Positions 24,964 to 36,105 of a stretch of 64,000 nucleotides of DNA are shown piece by piece. The DNA is taken from the NCBI GenBank assembly GCA_014281115.1, contig JACONQ010000012.1, forward strand, positions 434,001-498,000, read 5' to 3'. Position numbers and translations under genes: made by a program. The DNA is from Laburnicola sp. R22_1. Taxonomy: Eukaryota > Ascomycota > Dothideomycetes > Pleosporales > Didymosphaeriaceae. The notes beneath the pieces were generated by a model. That model made no database searches and was not told the DNA's origin. It saw only the letters and a list, made by a program, of their open reading frames with translations. Position 1 is the stretch's first letter; every line of letters begins with the position of its first letter.

Positions 24964-26553
24964 ATGGCCAATCGTGAGGCAGCAATTTAAGCAGCTATTA
25001 CCAATCTCAATACTGGCGTTTTTCCTAGTCAACGAGCTGCTGCAAAGGCACACAACATCCCCCTAGCCACGCTCTCGAGGCGCGTACGCGGTTCACAAAA
25101 CTGGCAAAACAGCCACGTATACCAGCAACGATTAACTCCACAACAAGAGGACTTCCTTGTACAATGGATACTTAAAGAGGACGCATGCGGGTATCCTCCT
25201 TCTCACGCTCGTACACGAGAAATGGCGAATCGAATCCTAAGGATGAACGGCGAGCCCACGTTAGTGGGTAAACACTGGATATCCCACTTCATCAAACGCA
25301 ACCCACGCGTCGCCTCTATTATAGGTAGGAAGATTAAGGCTGCGAGAGCTAAGGGAGCAACTTAGGAGGCAATACGCGAGTTTCTTAAGCTCTATAAGCA
25401 GCTCCGCGTTGAGCTGAACATACGCAATGAGGATACATGGAATATAGACGAGACTGGCAAGGCCCTAGGTGTATGTGCAAACACCAGAGTACTCGCAGAC
25501 AGCTAGAAAACAAAGGCTTACTATTAGTCGCTAGAGAATCGCGAGTGGGCGTTGATAATCAAGTGCGTTTCGGCAATAGGCAAGAAGCTAAGGCCTGCGG
25601 TTATTTTTAAAGGCAAACACCTATAGAGCACCTAGTTTCTATTAATAATACCTGACTAGCTATACGCAACCTTAGAGAATGGCTAAACATCTAACGCGAT
25701 TGGCGTTAAGTGGCTGCAACGCGTATTTCTGCTAGAAACTACGCCCTTAGAGGATCGCTAGAGGATGCTGATTTTGGATAGCTACAGCAGCTATGTAGAC
25801 CTAGACTTCCTGTGGATCTGCAAGCAGAATAAAGTTAGGCTTCTATTTCTCCCTGCTCACTCATCTCACGTTCTGCAGCCCCTAGATCTCTCTGTTTTCT
25901 TAGTAGTAAAACAATTCTATCGCCAGCAGATCTAGGAGTTATCACACCTTGATAATGCTGCCCTAGTCAAAAAGGAACGCTTTATTACTGCCTACCACGT
26001 TGCTAGAGAGGGTGCAATTACTAAGAGAGTTATTCGCGCTGGATAGGCTACTGCAGGCATCTGCCTATTAAATATTAAGCGAGTAATTAACTTATCTCAA
26101 GTCGCTCAAAGGCCTGTTACGCCACCTCGCCAGAATCAAGCTTAACAACTAATTAAGAGCTATCTCTCTACCCCCCACAGCCCTTATAATCTGTTTATAG
26201 CTTAGCGAGCGCTTTACAAAGAGCAGAGTATAGGCCGGAAGGTTTACTAACTGTTTGAAAAAGCTGGCAAGGCAATTGCAGTTACAAATACTCGCTTAGT
26301 AGCGCTAGAAGCAGAGAACAAACGATTGCAGAGCCAACTTAAGGCTCTTAAGCCTTAAGCACTACGAAAGAGGGTTCGTATGGACCCAAATCAACGCTTT
26401 GCCAACGTAGATACGATTAAGATAGCAGTAGAGGCCTCTAAGCTTATAGAGCAACAAAACAATAGTCCTGACAAAGAAAAGGAGGCAGAAAAACTAGCAG
26501 CAGAAGTAGCAGCTAAAACTCTGCAATCTATGTGTAGTGAGTGGCAATTGTAA
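24964..26553 (+). pseudogene. Pogo-type DDE_1 transposase, full length but with about 15 in-frame stops
   Basis: A single 530-codon frame from ATG to TAA with no indel. N-terminal helix-turn-helix (Psq type, residues ~15-50, ending LATLSRRVRG), a CENP-B-like second binding domain (~50-110), then the DDE_1 catalytic domain with WNIDETGKALG (first Asp), LILDSYSSYVDLDFL (second Asp; canonical LLLDGHGSH) and LQPLDLSVF (third Asp). All internal stops are TAA or TAG at places where CAA/CAG (Gln) or TGG (Trp) fit, that is C-to-T changes at CpA on one strand or the other. Catalytic Asp residues survive. The C terminus is Lys/Glu-rich. Not functional as it stands. Confidence 0.9.
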
Positions 26554-26569
26554 TTACGCTGAATCAATT

Positions 26570-26648
26570 ATCGCGATTTTTTGAAGGGTGGAGGATTTCT
26601 GCGCGGTGTCTCATATCCCTGGGTGTCTCACAACCGGCTGCGCTAGCT
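26570..26648 (-). repeat. Right terminal inverted repeat
   Basis: Reverse complement of 24861-24940 with one substitution and one A missing from the poly-A run; followed by the duplicated TA. Confidence 0.92.
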
Positions 26649-26942
26649 TAGGTCAGGCACTCATGATTATGGTGGATTCTTTTTTTTAGAAGATATTTTT
26701 TGGTGCATTGAGGATTTTGTACAGAGCGAGTCCTCGGCTCGACGAGTCATAAAGTACACCAACGCCCTTCTCAAGTCGCCGCAGCCGGTGCATGCTGTCT
26801 CCACGTGAGCCTCCGCTTTGAAAGTAACCGATGCCAGCTCCAAGTCTGATCTGTGAGGTGGAAATTCGCGCCTTGTAGCTGGGCCGATCTGGAGCCTCTC
26901 TTCTCGTTCCCGTCTCTGACGGTCTGACGCAACACGGCGTGT

Positions 26943-27284
26943 CTATGACTCTTGTGCCGCAGCTTCCTCGCGCTCCTTCCTCCGCGCGCGCTTCTCAAGC
27001 AAGTGGTCACGTCGGTCGGCCAGTAGCTTGTACTGTCGTTGCTCAATGCCCATGAGCCAGTAGCCGAAGCTGCCGCCGATGCCCGCAAAGACGGGGTAGA
27101 CCCAGAGCGATTCGCGGTTGAAGAGCGGGCGCATTTCGATGCCGAGCTGCCATAGTCGCACGCCGACGCCTGTGCAATGCCGCCTCATCAGTATGCAGCT
27201 TCAGCGGTGCCGCGCGCGGGTGGCTCGGCGGGTGGTGGTGGGATAGTTACCGAGTCCGCTCCAGAAGAGCACCTTGTGAACCAT
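26943..27284 (-). CDS. nuxm: NADH:ubiquinone oxidoreductase subunit NUXM (complex I)
   Basis: Two exons, 27284-27251 and 27169-26943, give an 86-residue protein starting MVHKVLFWSGLG and continuing GVRLWQLGIEMRPLF, then WVYPVFAGIGGSFGYWLMG and a basic, Arg/Glu-rich C-terminal helix. This is the fungal NUXM subunit of mitochondrial complex I, with one membrane span near residues 33-52. The 81-nt intron falls after codon 11 in phase 1; the conserved VHKVLFWSGLG start is lost if the frame is begun at the internal ATG in exon 2. Divergently arranged with the SHG1-like gene. Confidence 0.88.
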
Positions 27285-27712
27285 TGTGGGCGGTGAGAGG
27301 CGGGAGAGGCTGGGTGCCGGGGTCCAGAGGCTGCAATGGAGGGGATGCAGATGCTATCGCGAGAGCTCAGGGGGCCGAGGGGTCGTGGGTTGCGTTGACG
27401 GCGTCTTCTGCTCGACCTGGGTCCTGGGCCTGTCTTGAAGCTCGGCGACGATCCGTGCGCGAGCAACGAGCTAGGGCTGGCTCGCCATCGCCACTCTCTC
27501 GTAACTTCTCTCAACCTCTCCAACCATGCACTTCCCACCCGTTTCTTCGTATCTGCGAACCCTGGAGCGTGAGCCGCTCTTTTGAGCTCTATTCATTACC
27601 AATCACTACGCTACTAGCGCCCTACACACCTCAGCCGAAACGGTTGCGTCGTCACTGGTGCACTTCTTCCACCTCACCATAACCCAGCACCTAACTCCCA
27701 CATTCGCTCGCC
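27285..27712. promoter_or_regulatory. Shared divergent promoter region of NUXM and SHG1-like genes
   Basis: Only 428 bp separate the two start codons on opposite strands, so the promoters must overlap or abut. The region is GC-rich with pyrimidine-rich runs near 27500-27700 (ctctcaacctctcc, cttcttccacctcacc) of the kind found before fungal start codons. No TATA box or known operator was recognised. Confidence 0.5.
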
Positions 27713-29890
27713 ATGGCAGACGTCAGCCGCAAACGCCCGCTCGACGGCGACGACTCTGCAAATCCCACCCGCAAGAAGTTCAAGCCTTCCGACCTCCCTC
27801 TTGCGCAGACGCAACGGTCGGCCATCGACCACCTGGTGCACACGTTCCGTAAGAAGGGCGAATATGACACGATTCGCAGCCTGGTGCGGGCGCAATTTGA
27901 ATCAGGTGTAAGTTTCGCACCTAGTAATAACTACGCTCCCCTAACCTGCGACTAGCCCGCTAAAGCCGCCCTTATCTCGTCCCTGGAAGAGCTAGTCGAT
28001 CGCGAGACTGACAAGAACCCCTCACTACTATCGAAAGATCCCAACATGGCTGCGAGGCTGGTGGAAGGCGCCGGCGAACGCAGTGATATCTACAAGCCAG
28101 TGCGCGATGCTATGGCTGCACTGGTCAACCAATTTATGGATACACAAGGCCTCGCCAAGATGCGCGAGTACCGCGTCAATGAAGTCGGCGTAGCCGTTGC
28201 CGCCGAAGAAGAGAAACGGGGGAGCAAGAGCGAGGAGGATTGGGCCCGTGAAGCCGAAATCAGGCGAGAGAAACGAATGGCAGAAAGGGAAAATGAGCTG
28301 GAGAAGGAGCGTGAGCGTGAAAGGGAGGAGAAGGCCAAGAGAGAGGAGCGTCGACGCCGGGAAAGGGAAGAGGATGAGGCTCGTGAAAAGGCACGCCGAG
28401 AAAGCGATGACAGGAGGCGGAAGGAACGCGAGCAGGAAGCCGAAGAACGTCGACGCCAGGATGAAGAGCGCATCGAGAAGGAGAAAGAAGAGAGACTGAA
28501 CAGACGAAAGAAGGAGGAAGAAGCGGATGCCGAGCGACAGGCTCGCCTAAAGAGGATCCGTGAGGAGGATCGTGAGCGAGAACGCCAGTTTGATCTCGAG
28601 CGTGAGCGGAACCGTGACCGTCGGCGCGACAGTCGTGCACGCAGCAGGACCCCGGATCGTAATAGAGACCGTAACAGGGATCGTGGCATGGATCGCGAAA
28701 GAACAAGACGCAGGTCACGCACAAAGTCCCCGGAGGCTAAGATCGATGTTCAACCGGAAGACATCAAAGTTGATGATGACTTGGCGCTACAGGCTCTGCT
28801 TCAGGAAACCGAAGAGATGAAGAAGTCCAAAGGTCGAGGACCTTTTCTCGAACGACGATCCGTATCGCTTGAGCCTCCGTCGCGGAAAGCACAGCCACCG
28901 AAGTCACTGGTCCCTCGTGATCCGGCCGCTACTCGACGTGCTGCGATTGCGCCCGTAATCAAATCGCCGACGAAGCCTGATCCTAGATCGGCGACCTCAC
29001 CTGCTGTGCCAACACCAGCGAAGGACGAAGACACGCCTATGGAGGATGCGCCCGTGCTCATGTCTACCGAATCGGCAACAAGGTCAAGGTGGGACCGACC
29101 ACCTCCTGACAAGCATGAGAAGTCCCGCAGTCGTTCACGCTCTCGCAGTGTTGCTCGTAGCATTAGCATACGAAAGCACAGCCGGAGCCGTTCACGTGGA
29201 AGCCGTTTCGATCGACGCGCATCCCTTATTGAAGACAACCGTCGTTCACGACGAGACGACGGCAAGCGTGCATCCACCGTTCGCGATGGTAGCAGACGGA
29301 GAGAAGATTACGATGAAAAGCGCTCGCGTCGCGATGAGAGAGATACCCGCCGTGCACGTAGTCCATCGAGAGAAACATACTCCAGCCGTCGCAAGTCCCG
29401 CCCCAAAACAGGGAGCCCTTCGCCCGACGACCACCGCAAAGATCGCAACAGATCCCGCTCACGCTCACCCTCACGCTCTCGTGGAGATCATCGCACTCGC
29501 GATCGCTCACCCCCGCCACGCCGTCGCGACCGGACTCGCTCACGCAGCCCGGAGATGATAGATAGGTACTTGCCGGGCGGCGGCCGTAAGCGGGAAAGAA
29601 GCCGTGAGAGAGTCCCCCGGGGTGATAGGAAGGAGAGATCCGAGAGGCCGGAGCGGAGCTACCGCTCTCGGGAGTATGATCGCTGGGATGGGGATAGGAA
29701 TGGTAGGAGCAGATTGCAGGACTCTGATCGTTACCTGCCTGGCCGAGAGTCGACCAAGGATGACCGAGACCGTAAAGAGCGTGACCGGAGTCGAAATCGC
29801 GATAGGGAGAGGGATAGAGATAGGAAGCGGCGTGATCGCAGTCGTTCGAGGAGCCGGAGGAGGAGCAGGAGCCGCAGTCGGCGTCGCTAG
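27713..29890 (+). CDS. SHG1/BOD1-domain protein with long RE/RS-rich tail (COMPASS Shg1-like)
   Basis: Exons 27713-27907 and 27956-29890 give 709 residues; the 48-nt intron has GTAAGT and CTAG ends. The N-terminal ~125 residues carry the SHG1 domain (LVHTFRKKGEYDTIRSLVRAQFES, then SLEELVDRETDKNPSLL). Shg1 is a subunit of the Set1/COMPASS histone H3K4 methyltransferase complex. After that comes a charged coiled coil of repeated Glu/Arg/Lys (~residues 145-275), then several arginine-serine blocks (RSRSRSRS, RRRDRTRSRS) up to the last residues. Yeast Shg1 is only about 140 residues long, so most of this protein is an extension that resembles splicing-factor RS domains. Nuclear location is expected. 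Confidence 0.8.
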
Positions 29891-30287
29891 CACGGGCGTC
29901 GACGTGTCTGTGAGCTGCTAGGTCTCCTTGAACGTTTACTACTATGCTCGTAAGATCATATTTGTCTATGGGTCGACGAGATGGACACGGAATAATCTCA
30001 GACTGAAAACCCAAGGTTATTATTGGTTTCTAAATTCTTTCCTCTCAGGATACCCTGTCTGTATGGCCAATTCCATAGCTTAATACGACTACGTCAGTCA
30101 ATCTGAGATGATTTCGTCCTTGATCAGACATGATTGATTAGGAATATGTAATAGGCATATCATCTACAAAAATGCCGTGACCAGGTCGACCCCAATATGG
30201 AAAATATGCCGCATACAAAAACATAATGTCGTCACATCGTGCGTCCATCATCTAGTCAACCCGCTATTTGCACATCTCCTCCCTCCA
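29891..30287. other. Convergent intergenic region
   Basis: 3' ends of the SHG1-like and GGPP synthase genes face each other here. I see no gene or recognisable signal. Confidence 0.5.
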
Positions 30288-31653
30288 TCACTTCGCCTCC
30301 AACTTCCCCAGCAAGACTCTCAGCCCCTCCGCCCCCTCCCTCACATCCTCCCCCAACGCCCCCTCCACCTCACCAATCAGATTCTCCGCCTTGACCCGCA
30401 GATTCTGAATCACGCCCTTGCTGTATTCGAAACTGCCCTTTTCCTCCAAGTAGCGCACAGCATACCGCTTGACCTCCTCGTTGGTGGTCTTCTGCTTGAG
30501 GATGTTGTAGAGGACGCGGCTGGAGGGGTCGGCGTGGATGGCGTGGATGACGGGGAAGCTGAATTTGCCTTCGGTGAGGTCTTCGCAGAGGCCTTTGAGC
30601 GAGGTGTAGCCGCTGGTTGAGGAGAGGTTGAGGTGGTCGTCGAGGATTTGGAAGAGGAGGCCGATTGTGGAGACGAGGGGGACGCAGTCGCTGTGATGCG
30701 TGTTAGTTGATACGTGAGGTAGAGAGAGGAAAGAAGAGGGGACGTACATAATCACCGAGCTCTCTGCCTGCATCAGCTTGATAGCGAGCCGGAACAGGCC
30801 ACCCGTCTTGTTGTGCACCATCTCGAGGTAGTCCGCTTCGCTCGGACACGCCAAGCTGTCTCGCCAGTGGAGCTCCATGCCCTGTCCGCGATGCAGATTC
30901 AACAGCTCCTCCGAGTATATCTCTATGAGCTTGGGATTCCGCATTTGCATCAGCTCCTGCAGTGCGCAGAAGTATACGTAGTTTGCGGAGTTGATCGTCT
31001 GCGCTACGCCGAAGATGCTGTTCGCAACGGGTATCCCGCGCCGTAGTACGGAGCTGTCTTCTACGTCGTCGACGCTGTTGCAACCGCGTCAGTCACCGGG
31101 CTCACACATATGTGGCATGCAAGGGTCTACGTTACAGTAATGAGGCCGTGTGCAGCATGCCCACCACGCGCGTTATGACGTCCAGTCTCTCTTCAGGCAC
31201 CTTCAGCCACTTATTGAAGGCCGCGATGCACTGGCTTCGTATGTCCTTGCCCGGATGTCCCACCAGATAATCATACGGCCCCAACAGTATCCTCTCCTTC
31301 TCTTCGTTCCAGTTCGTCCTCGTCCCGTATATCAGCCCGTTCCCAAGACCTTTATTCGGATCCGGCGGCGCTCGCGCCCCCACCAGCGACTCGGCTGCGG
31401 TATACGCCTTCTCGTCGACATCCATATCGGTGTGCGAGTCGGCGTCGTCGTGGGACAGTTTGCTCTTCTTGCTCTGGCTCATCCAGTCGACTTCGGAGAG
31501 CGGGCGCAGGACCGAAGAGCGGTGCTTGACGCCGTTGACGATGCCGTGCGAGGAGGTGCGCGGGGGGATCGCGTTGGGCGAGGCGTAGGGCGAGGCGTAG
31601 GGCGACTGGGGAGGTATTGCGCCCGAGGACGGTATGGCGGTACGGCCTTCCAT
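30288..31653 (-). CDS. Geranylgeranyl diphosphate synthase
   Basis: Three exons (31653-31136, 31074-30748, 30690-30288) give 415 residues. The first ~100 residues are a Ser/Pro-rich leader without a domain. The trans-prenyltransferase domain follows: [19 protein letters not shown], the first Asp-rich motif DDVED at the exon 1/2 junction ([15 protein letters not shown]), the Gln motif [25 protein letters not shown] and the second Asp-rich motif in [10 protein letters not shown]. It condenses isopentenyl diphosphate with allylic diphosphates to C20, used for protein prenylation and diterpenoids. The second motif (DDxxN) and the absence of bulky residues before the first fit fungal GGPP synthases better than FPP synthases. 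No diterpene-cluster genes are nearby, so a primary role is likely. Confidence 0.9.
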
Positions 31654-32214
31654 GGTGGGTCGAGGGTGCAGGTGGTTGCCTGTTGCCTAGTAGGTCCGAT
31701 CGAGGCTTGGTGATGGCTCGCCGGCGATGCGCGTACCAGTACGTACGTATGTACTGTAGCGTATATGTCTGCGGCACGGATGGCCCTGGGGTCTTGCGTA
31801 GCTGGTACGAATGCAAGTGAGCGCCGGCGCAATGCAATGCACGCTGCACACCCTTTACAACGTATAGGAGGGGCAGTCCCAGGGCGGGGCGGGGAAGGCG
31901 GCGGCTTCGGCGGTGATGTTGTTTATTATTCAGGCGACGACGACCTTGGATGCCAGCTCCGAAACTTGGTAGGATCAGAGGAGGCGGCTCTCTCTCCCAC
32001 GGCCAGACGCCTCCTGTAGCTACCACACATGGCGTCGTCTCTAGGGACCAGTGGTACGGATCCACATGGTCACCACATCGTCCCAAGTGTTCATCGCTAA
32101 CCACGTCGGGCAACTAGCTTGACAGCCTGGCCGTGGCACGGCTCGGATTTATCCGTGCTAACCGCATATTGTATTCAACGGTGCCGCTCGTCGCGGCTAA
32201 GCTCTGCTCTCCTA
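31654..32214. promoter_or_regulatory. Upstream region of the GGPP synthase gene
   Basis: About 560 bp of balanced sequence before the AT-rich patch. It must hold the promoter; no specific element was recognised. Confidence 0.3.
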
Positions 32215-32745
32215 GCAACAGTTATATACAGGTACGCTAGTTGCGTCGCTAATAAGCTATAGTTAAGCTTAATAGACTATATTTATCTATCTATATAGCT
32301 ATTTATTAAAGGGCCTAAAGCGCTAAATAGCTAGTTAGTTTTTAGCCTTTTTATAAGTATCCTTATATCTAGTTTAGTTCTTAGTTAGCGTTAGTATAGT
32401 GTTTATTTATATAATAAAGTAGTTAAAGTAGGCGTAATAGTAGTCTATTTAGTAGTAATAAAAGTAAAAAATAGCTTTAGTAAAGTAGTAGTAAGAATAG
32501 AAATTAATATTATAAATAGGGCTAGAGTTGTAGTTAGTATTAGTAGTATAGTTATAGCAAGATAAAGGCTATATAGTAAGGTTAGTATTAGTTCTACTAT
32601 AGGTTATATAATATATATATAGTATATAGTAGGGAAGCTATTTTTACTAGCAACTAGGGTGCATAGTAGGTATTTTATACTAGTAGGGTTAGCTAAGTAG
32701 GGAGCTGTTAAATTAGCTGTTAAAGTTAATTTTAGGTGAGTTTCG
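32215..32745. repeat. Small AT-rich RIP-like patch
   Basis: About 530 bp of TA/TAG-rich DNA with sharp edges inside balanced DNA, compositionally identical to the large blocks. Probably a short degraded transposon remnant; no ends or frames are recognisable. Confidence 0.6.
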
Positions 32746-32960
32746 GGGGGGTGAGGAGAGCCGAGCGATGACCTAAGTTATATTCACACCAGAGGCACGC
32801 ATGAACAACTCTCAGCATTTGTGAGTAACCATCGTAATTATCCTCCAGAAACAATAGGCAGATGCTACATAGTCGCCTTCCAAGTAGCTTGGCAATTCTT
32901 CTGATAGCCATGCATCCCAGTATGCCGAAATCTGCGGTGTTCCACGCTGAGTCCTGCCCA

Positions 32961-34060
32961 TCAAGACCTGATCATGTCCATGCGGGCATTGAGCAGCCTG
33001 CCTAGCTCCTTACGAAACCCAGCCATATCATCGTATGGTTTGGTCGTTGAGGTCGGTACTGAGTGCTTGTAATTATAATATCTGTGATGATGGATTGTTT
33101 CTGTCACCTGGATATGGATCAAATCCACACCAGCATCAGGACGCCCGCTCGAAGCGCCGACTGCCTCGAGCCACGGAAATGCGTCGCGATAGAAGGAAGT
33201 GGCTCCTGCTATTGCATTCCGGCGCCAGGAAAAAAGATCGTGGAATGTGAATTTCTCGAGATTGGTAGCAGCAGCAAGAGCAGTGAATGCAGCCTGCTTA
33301 GTAGTTAGCCAAGTAGAGTGGACCGGGAAAGGATAGCGGTTGTTACATGGTTGTATGCCTTATGTACACCTCTTCCCCTGCCCCATTCTCCAAGCGTGAC
33401 CTTCTTGAGGTAGGTTGCAGCACGCGGACCAAGATCGACGAGGAACGAGTGCAGAGTATGAGTGTCATGCACGAAGAACTCGTGAGAGTAAAGGACGTCC
33501 CGGGCTTCCATATGGATCTGCTTGCAAACGGCAAGTAAAGCGGGCACAAGCGGTCGAGTTTCGTCGCTTGCTTTTTTCTGTGCAGTATCATGCTCATTCT
33601 CGCTGCCATCGGAGTCGCTCGCATCATCATTGGAATGCTGATACGGGTGAGGACCACGAAGCTCGTTTTCCGCAACTCTGCGAACGGTGCGACGATATTT
33701 GAATGTGGTGGACCGCAAGTAGATACCGGCAGGATCTGAAAGACAATGACCGTAAATCATGTTTCGAATCTCGGCGGGCAACTCTAAGAAGGGGAATAGC
33801 TTGCGCTTTGGAAGAGGCTTTGAGGATGTCGCCTTGCGCTTCTGGTGCTGCATGTTAGTATTCTCAAATGACCGATCATGCTTCGGTCAATGAACCTTTG
33901 GTGCAGAATATTCCACAATATCATGGCTCTCATCTGTGCAAGGAAAGTCGACATCCTCCTCATAGTAAGGAAAGCCGATATCCTTCTCATAGTATGTGAC
34001 CTGTACCCTCTTGCGCTTCGGGTACCGGGCTTCGACCGAAGCCTTCTGAGCATTGGCCAT
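32961..34060 (-). CDS. F-box/2EXR-like fungal protein
   Basis: Three exons, 34060-33896, 33847-33347 and 33293-32961, give 332 residues. The second and third introns' acceptor sites follow clear branch sites (ATACTAAC and GGCTAAC). Residues ~70-95 read FPFLELPAEIRNMIYGHCL, the start motif of the fungal F-box-like/2EXR family, and ~140-175 LVPALLAVCKQIHMEARDVLY continues it. An acidic Ser/Asp linker separates them. Such proteins are numerous in Pezizomycotina; their function is mostly unknown. A longer start at 34150 (hydrophobic leader) is in frame, but MANAQ at 34060 looks more natural. Divergent with DPH7. Confidence 0.7.
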
Positions 34061-34487
34061 TATGAGTAGTAAAAGAGGATGGAATGACGTAAAGAAGAAA
34101 GCTGAGAGCAGGCTGAGTGAGAGCTGGGCGCGTGTACTGAACAGAAACACGAAAAGAACGCGCTCTCAGGCGGCTTTATAAAGACTTCGTGCAAATGCGG
34201 TGGTAGCGTTAGCGTAGGCAGCAACGAGGCGATGCAAGGGTCAAGTGAGGCATCAACGTGGCGGTGCTTGCGTCGCTTGCCACTTTTCCGATCGGATCTG
34301 ATAATTGGTATGAGTAGCTTCTCATTCGTCAGATGCGCGTACGCATCTCGCATGGAGTGGGAAGAAGGAATTGAGAATGGTTGAGGTAGAATGTCAATAG
34401 CCAAATGCCAAGGCGCTAGCCCGTTGCTACTTCACAAATGTTCTTCGTTCACGAAACGGCAACCGCAATGTTAGGCCTTAGCCGAAC
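34061..34487. promoter_or_regulatory. Divergent promoter region, F-box-like gene and DPH7
   Basis: 427 bp between opposed start codons. No defined motif recognised. Confidence 0.35.
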
Positions 34488-35797
34488 ATGGAAATCAACC
34501 ATCTTCGATCATTAACGCTTTCCCTACGTCCAGATGTTGTTGAGTTTTGGCCTCAGGACGACCGTTATGCTGTAGTGGGCACCTACAAGCTTTTGGAGGA
34601 CGAGCCTTCCGAATCAGCAAATTCGACCAGCCAAGTTCGAGTTGGAAGTCTCGTTCTAATACAATTGGAAGACGAGGAAGTGTACGTCTCCATGCTATAA
34701 TATCTTCAGTGCTTCCTAGTCGTTTCCGTACATTCGAGCCCACGCACACTGCAAACCTGGCTATCAAGCTGACACCATCGAGGACCATCATCCAAAAATT
34801 GCTCACCCCCTTTGGAGTTTATGACCTCCATTTTGCCCACTCACACTCGTCAAGCCTCAACGAGAAGTACCCAGGTCTATTTGGCGTGGCCACATCCACC
34901 GGTTCATTTGCTCTATACCAGCTCCGCCCCCGCCATGAAGCGCACTCTGCGTCTCCTCATCTAGAAATCTGCCACCAATATACGATACAGTACTTTCCCA
35001 AAGACATCCTGATTACATCTTTTGCCTGGCATTATGACGGCTATGCCATTGGTATGACTCTCTCCGACGGCAGAGTCTGCATTGGCAGAATCAGTACAGA
35101 CCCAGAGGTGGCCCCCATATATGTCGACCTCATGGAACATGAATTCCAGGCCTGGCATTTCGCTTTTCAGCCCGCTTCCAATTCGCCTGATCTTGGTCTC
35201 GGGATATTATCTGGTGGAGATGACGGGACGCTCCGATATACAGGGGTAAGCGTCGAGCAGCAAGACGAACTGAAATGGGAAGGTGTACGTATACGATCAT
35301 CTTATCAACAGGTGCCATGGGTGGACAAGAAGACCCATAATGCGGGTGTAACGGCGGTCTTGCCGATAGGGCGGTCTTCTGCTGGTGCTTTCGTCATATC
35401 GGGGAGTTACGACGATCACATCCGGCTTCTCAGGGTACCAGATCAGGGTCGAAGAGAAGTAGTGGCCGAGACGAATCTTGGAGGAGGAGTGTTCCGAATC
35501 AAGATGGTGGAAGAAAAGACACCTTCTACCGCTAGGGCAGAAAACAGCGCTGAGGGCGATCATGATCGCGAACTCACACTCCTTGTCAGCTGCATGCAGG
35601 CAGGAGCTCGCATCGTGAAGCTCTATAAAACTGGAACGAAATGGGACTTCGAGGTCAAGGCAAAGTTTGAGAAGAATGAAGGCAACCTGCTGTATGCTAG
35701 CGACTGCCAGAAGACTCTAGATGCGGAAGGCCGGCGGACCATCATCTCGACGAGTTTCGAAAACCGGCAACTATATCTCTGGAAGTCTCCAGTATGA
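34488..35797 (+). CDS. DPH7: Diphthine methyltransferase/methylesterase, WD40 protein (Dph7)
   Basis: The first exon (34488 to about 34680) encodes LRPDVVEFWPQDDRYAVVGTY and RVGSLVLIQLEDE, the opening blade typical of Dph7. The second exon (from about 34720-34739 to 35797) continues TPFGVYDLHF, FGVATSTGSFALYQL, ILSGGDDGTLRYTG (~residue 230) and VISGSYDDHIRLLRV (~residue 295), ending ENRQLYLWKSPV. Dph7 removes the methyl ester from methylated diphthine during diphthamide formation on elongation factor 2. The intron is short: a 38-nt version (GTACGT to CCTAG) and a 59-nt version (GTGTAC to TCGAG) both keep frame, giving 423 or 416 residues, and I cannot choose between them. Confidence 0.82.
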
Positions 35798-36105
35798 CCC
35801 TAGCTAGGGTGGCCAGCATTAACCGTAAGCCGAGACGATTAGCATTGAGTCATAGAAATATTATAAAAAGGTAGAGCATTCACTTAACCAGCATACCCGC
35901 CAGGCAACACCACAATCACATGTTCTGTCAACAGCAACCAGACCCGTCCCACGGTGCCGAAATTTCACGCTAAGACCCCCCATAGATAACTCAACCACCG
36001 CCCACGCTCCATCCTTTCTTTCCCCCACGCCACGCCACCTCCGATTTCTTCCCATCCCAGAACCCTTTCACCAACCTCCCACCAACCCACGACCACCACA
36101 CTACC

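Larger units (their letters stand above)
24861..26648 (+). mobile_element. Pogo-type (Tc1/mariner superfamily) DNA transposon with RIP-closed transposase
   Basis: A 1788-bp element with terminal inverted repeats at 24861-24940 and 26570-26648 that match over about 80 bp with only one or two differences. It is flanked by TA on both sides (24859-24860 and 26649-26650), the Tc1/mariner target duplication. It inserted about 275 bp upstream of the CofD-like start codon. The near-identical ends and uninterrupted codon phase indicate a fairly recent copy, much younger than the AT-rich blocks. Confidence 0.92.

Noticed and set aside
28090..28722. Arg/Ser-rich minus-strand frame opposite the SHG1-like gene
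   Set aside because: It is the antisense shadow of the RE-rich coiled coil; codon pattern explains the open frame.
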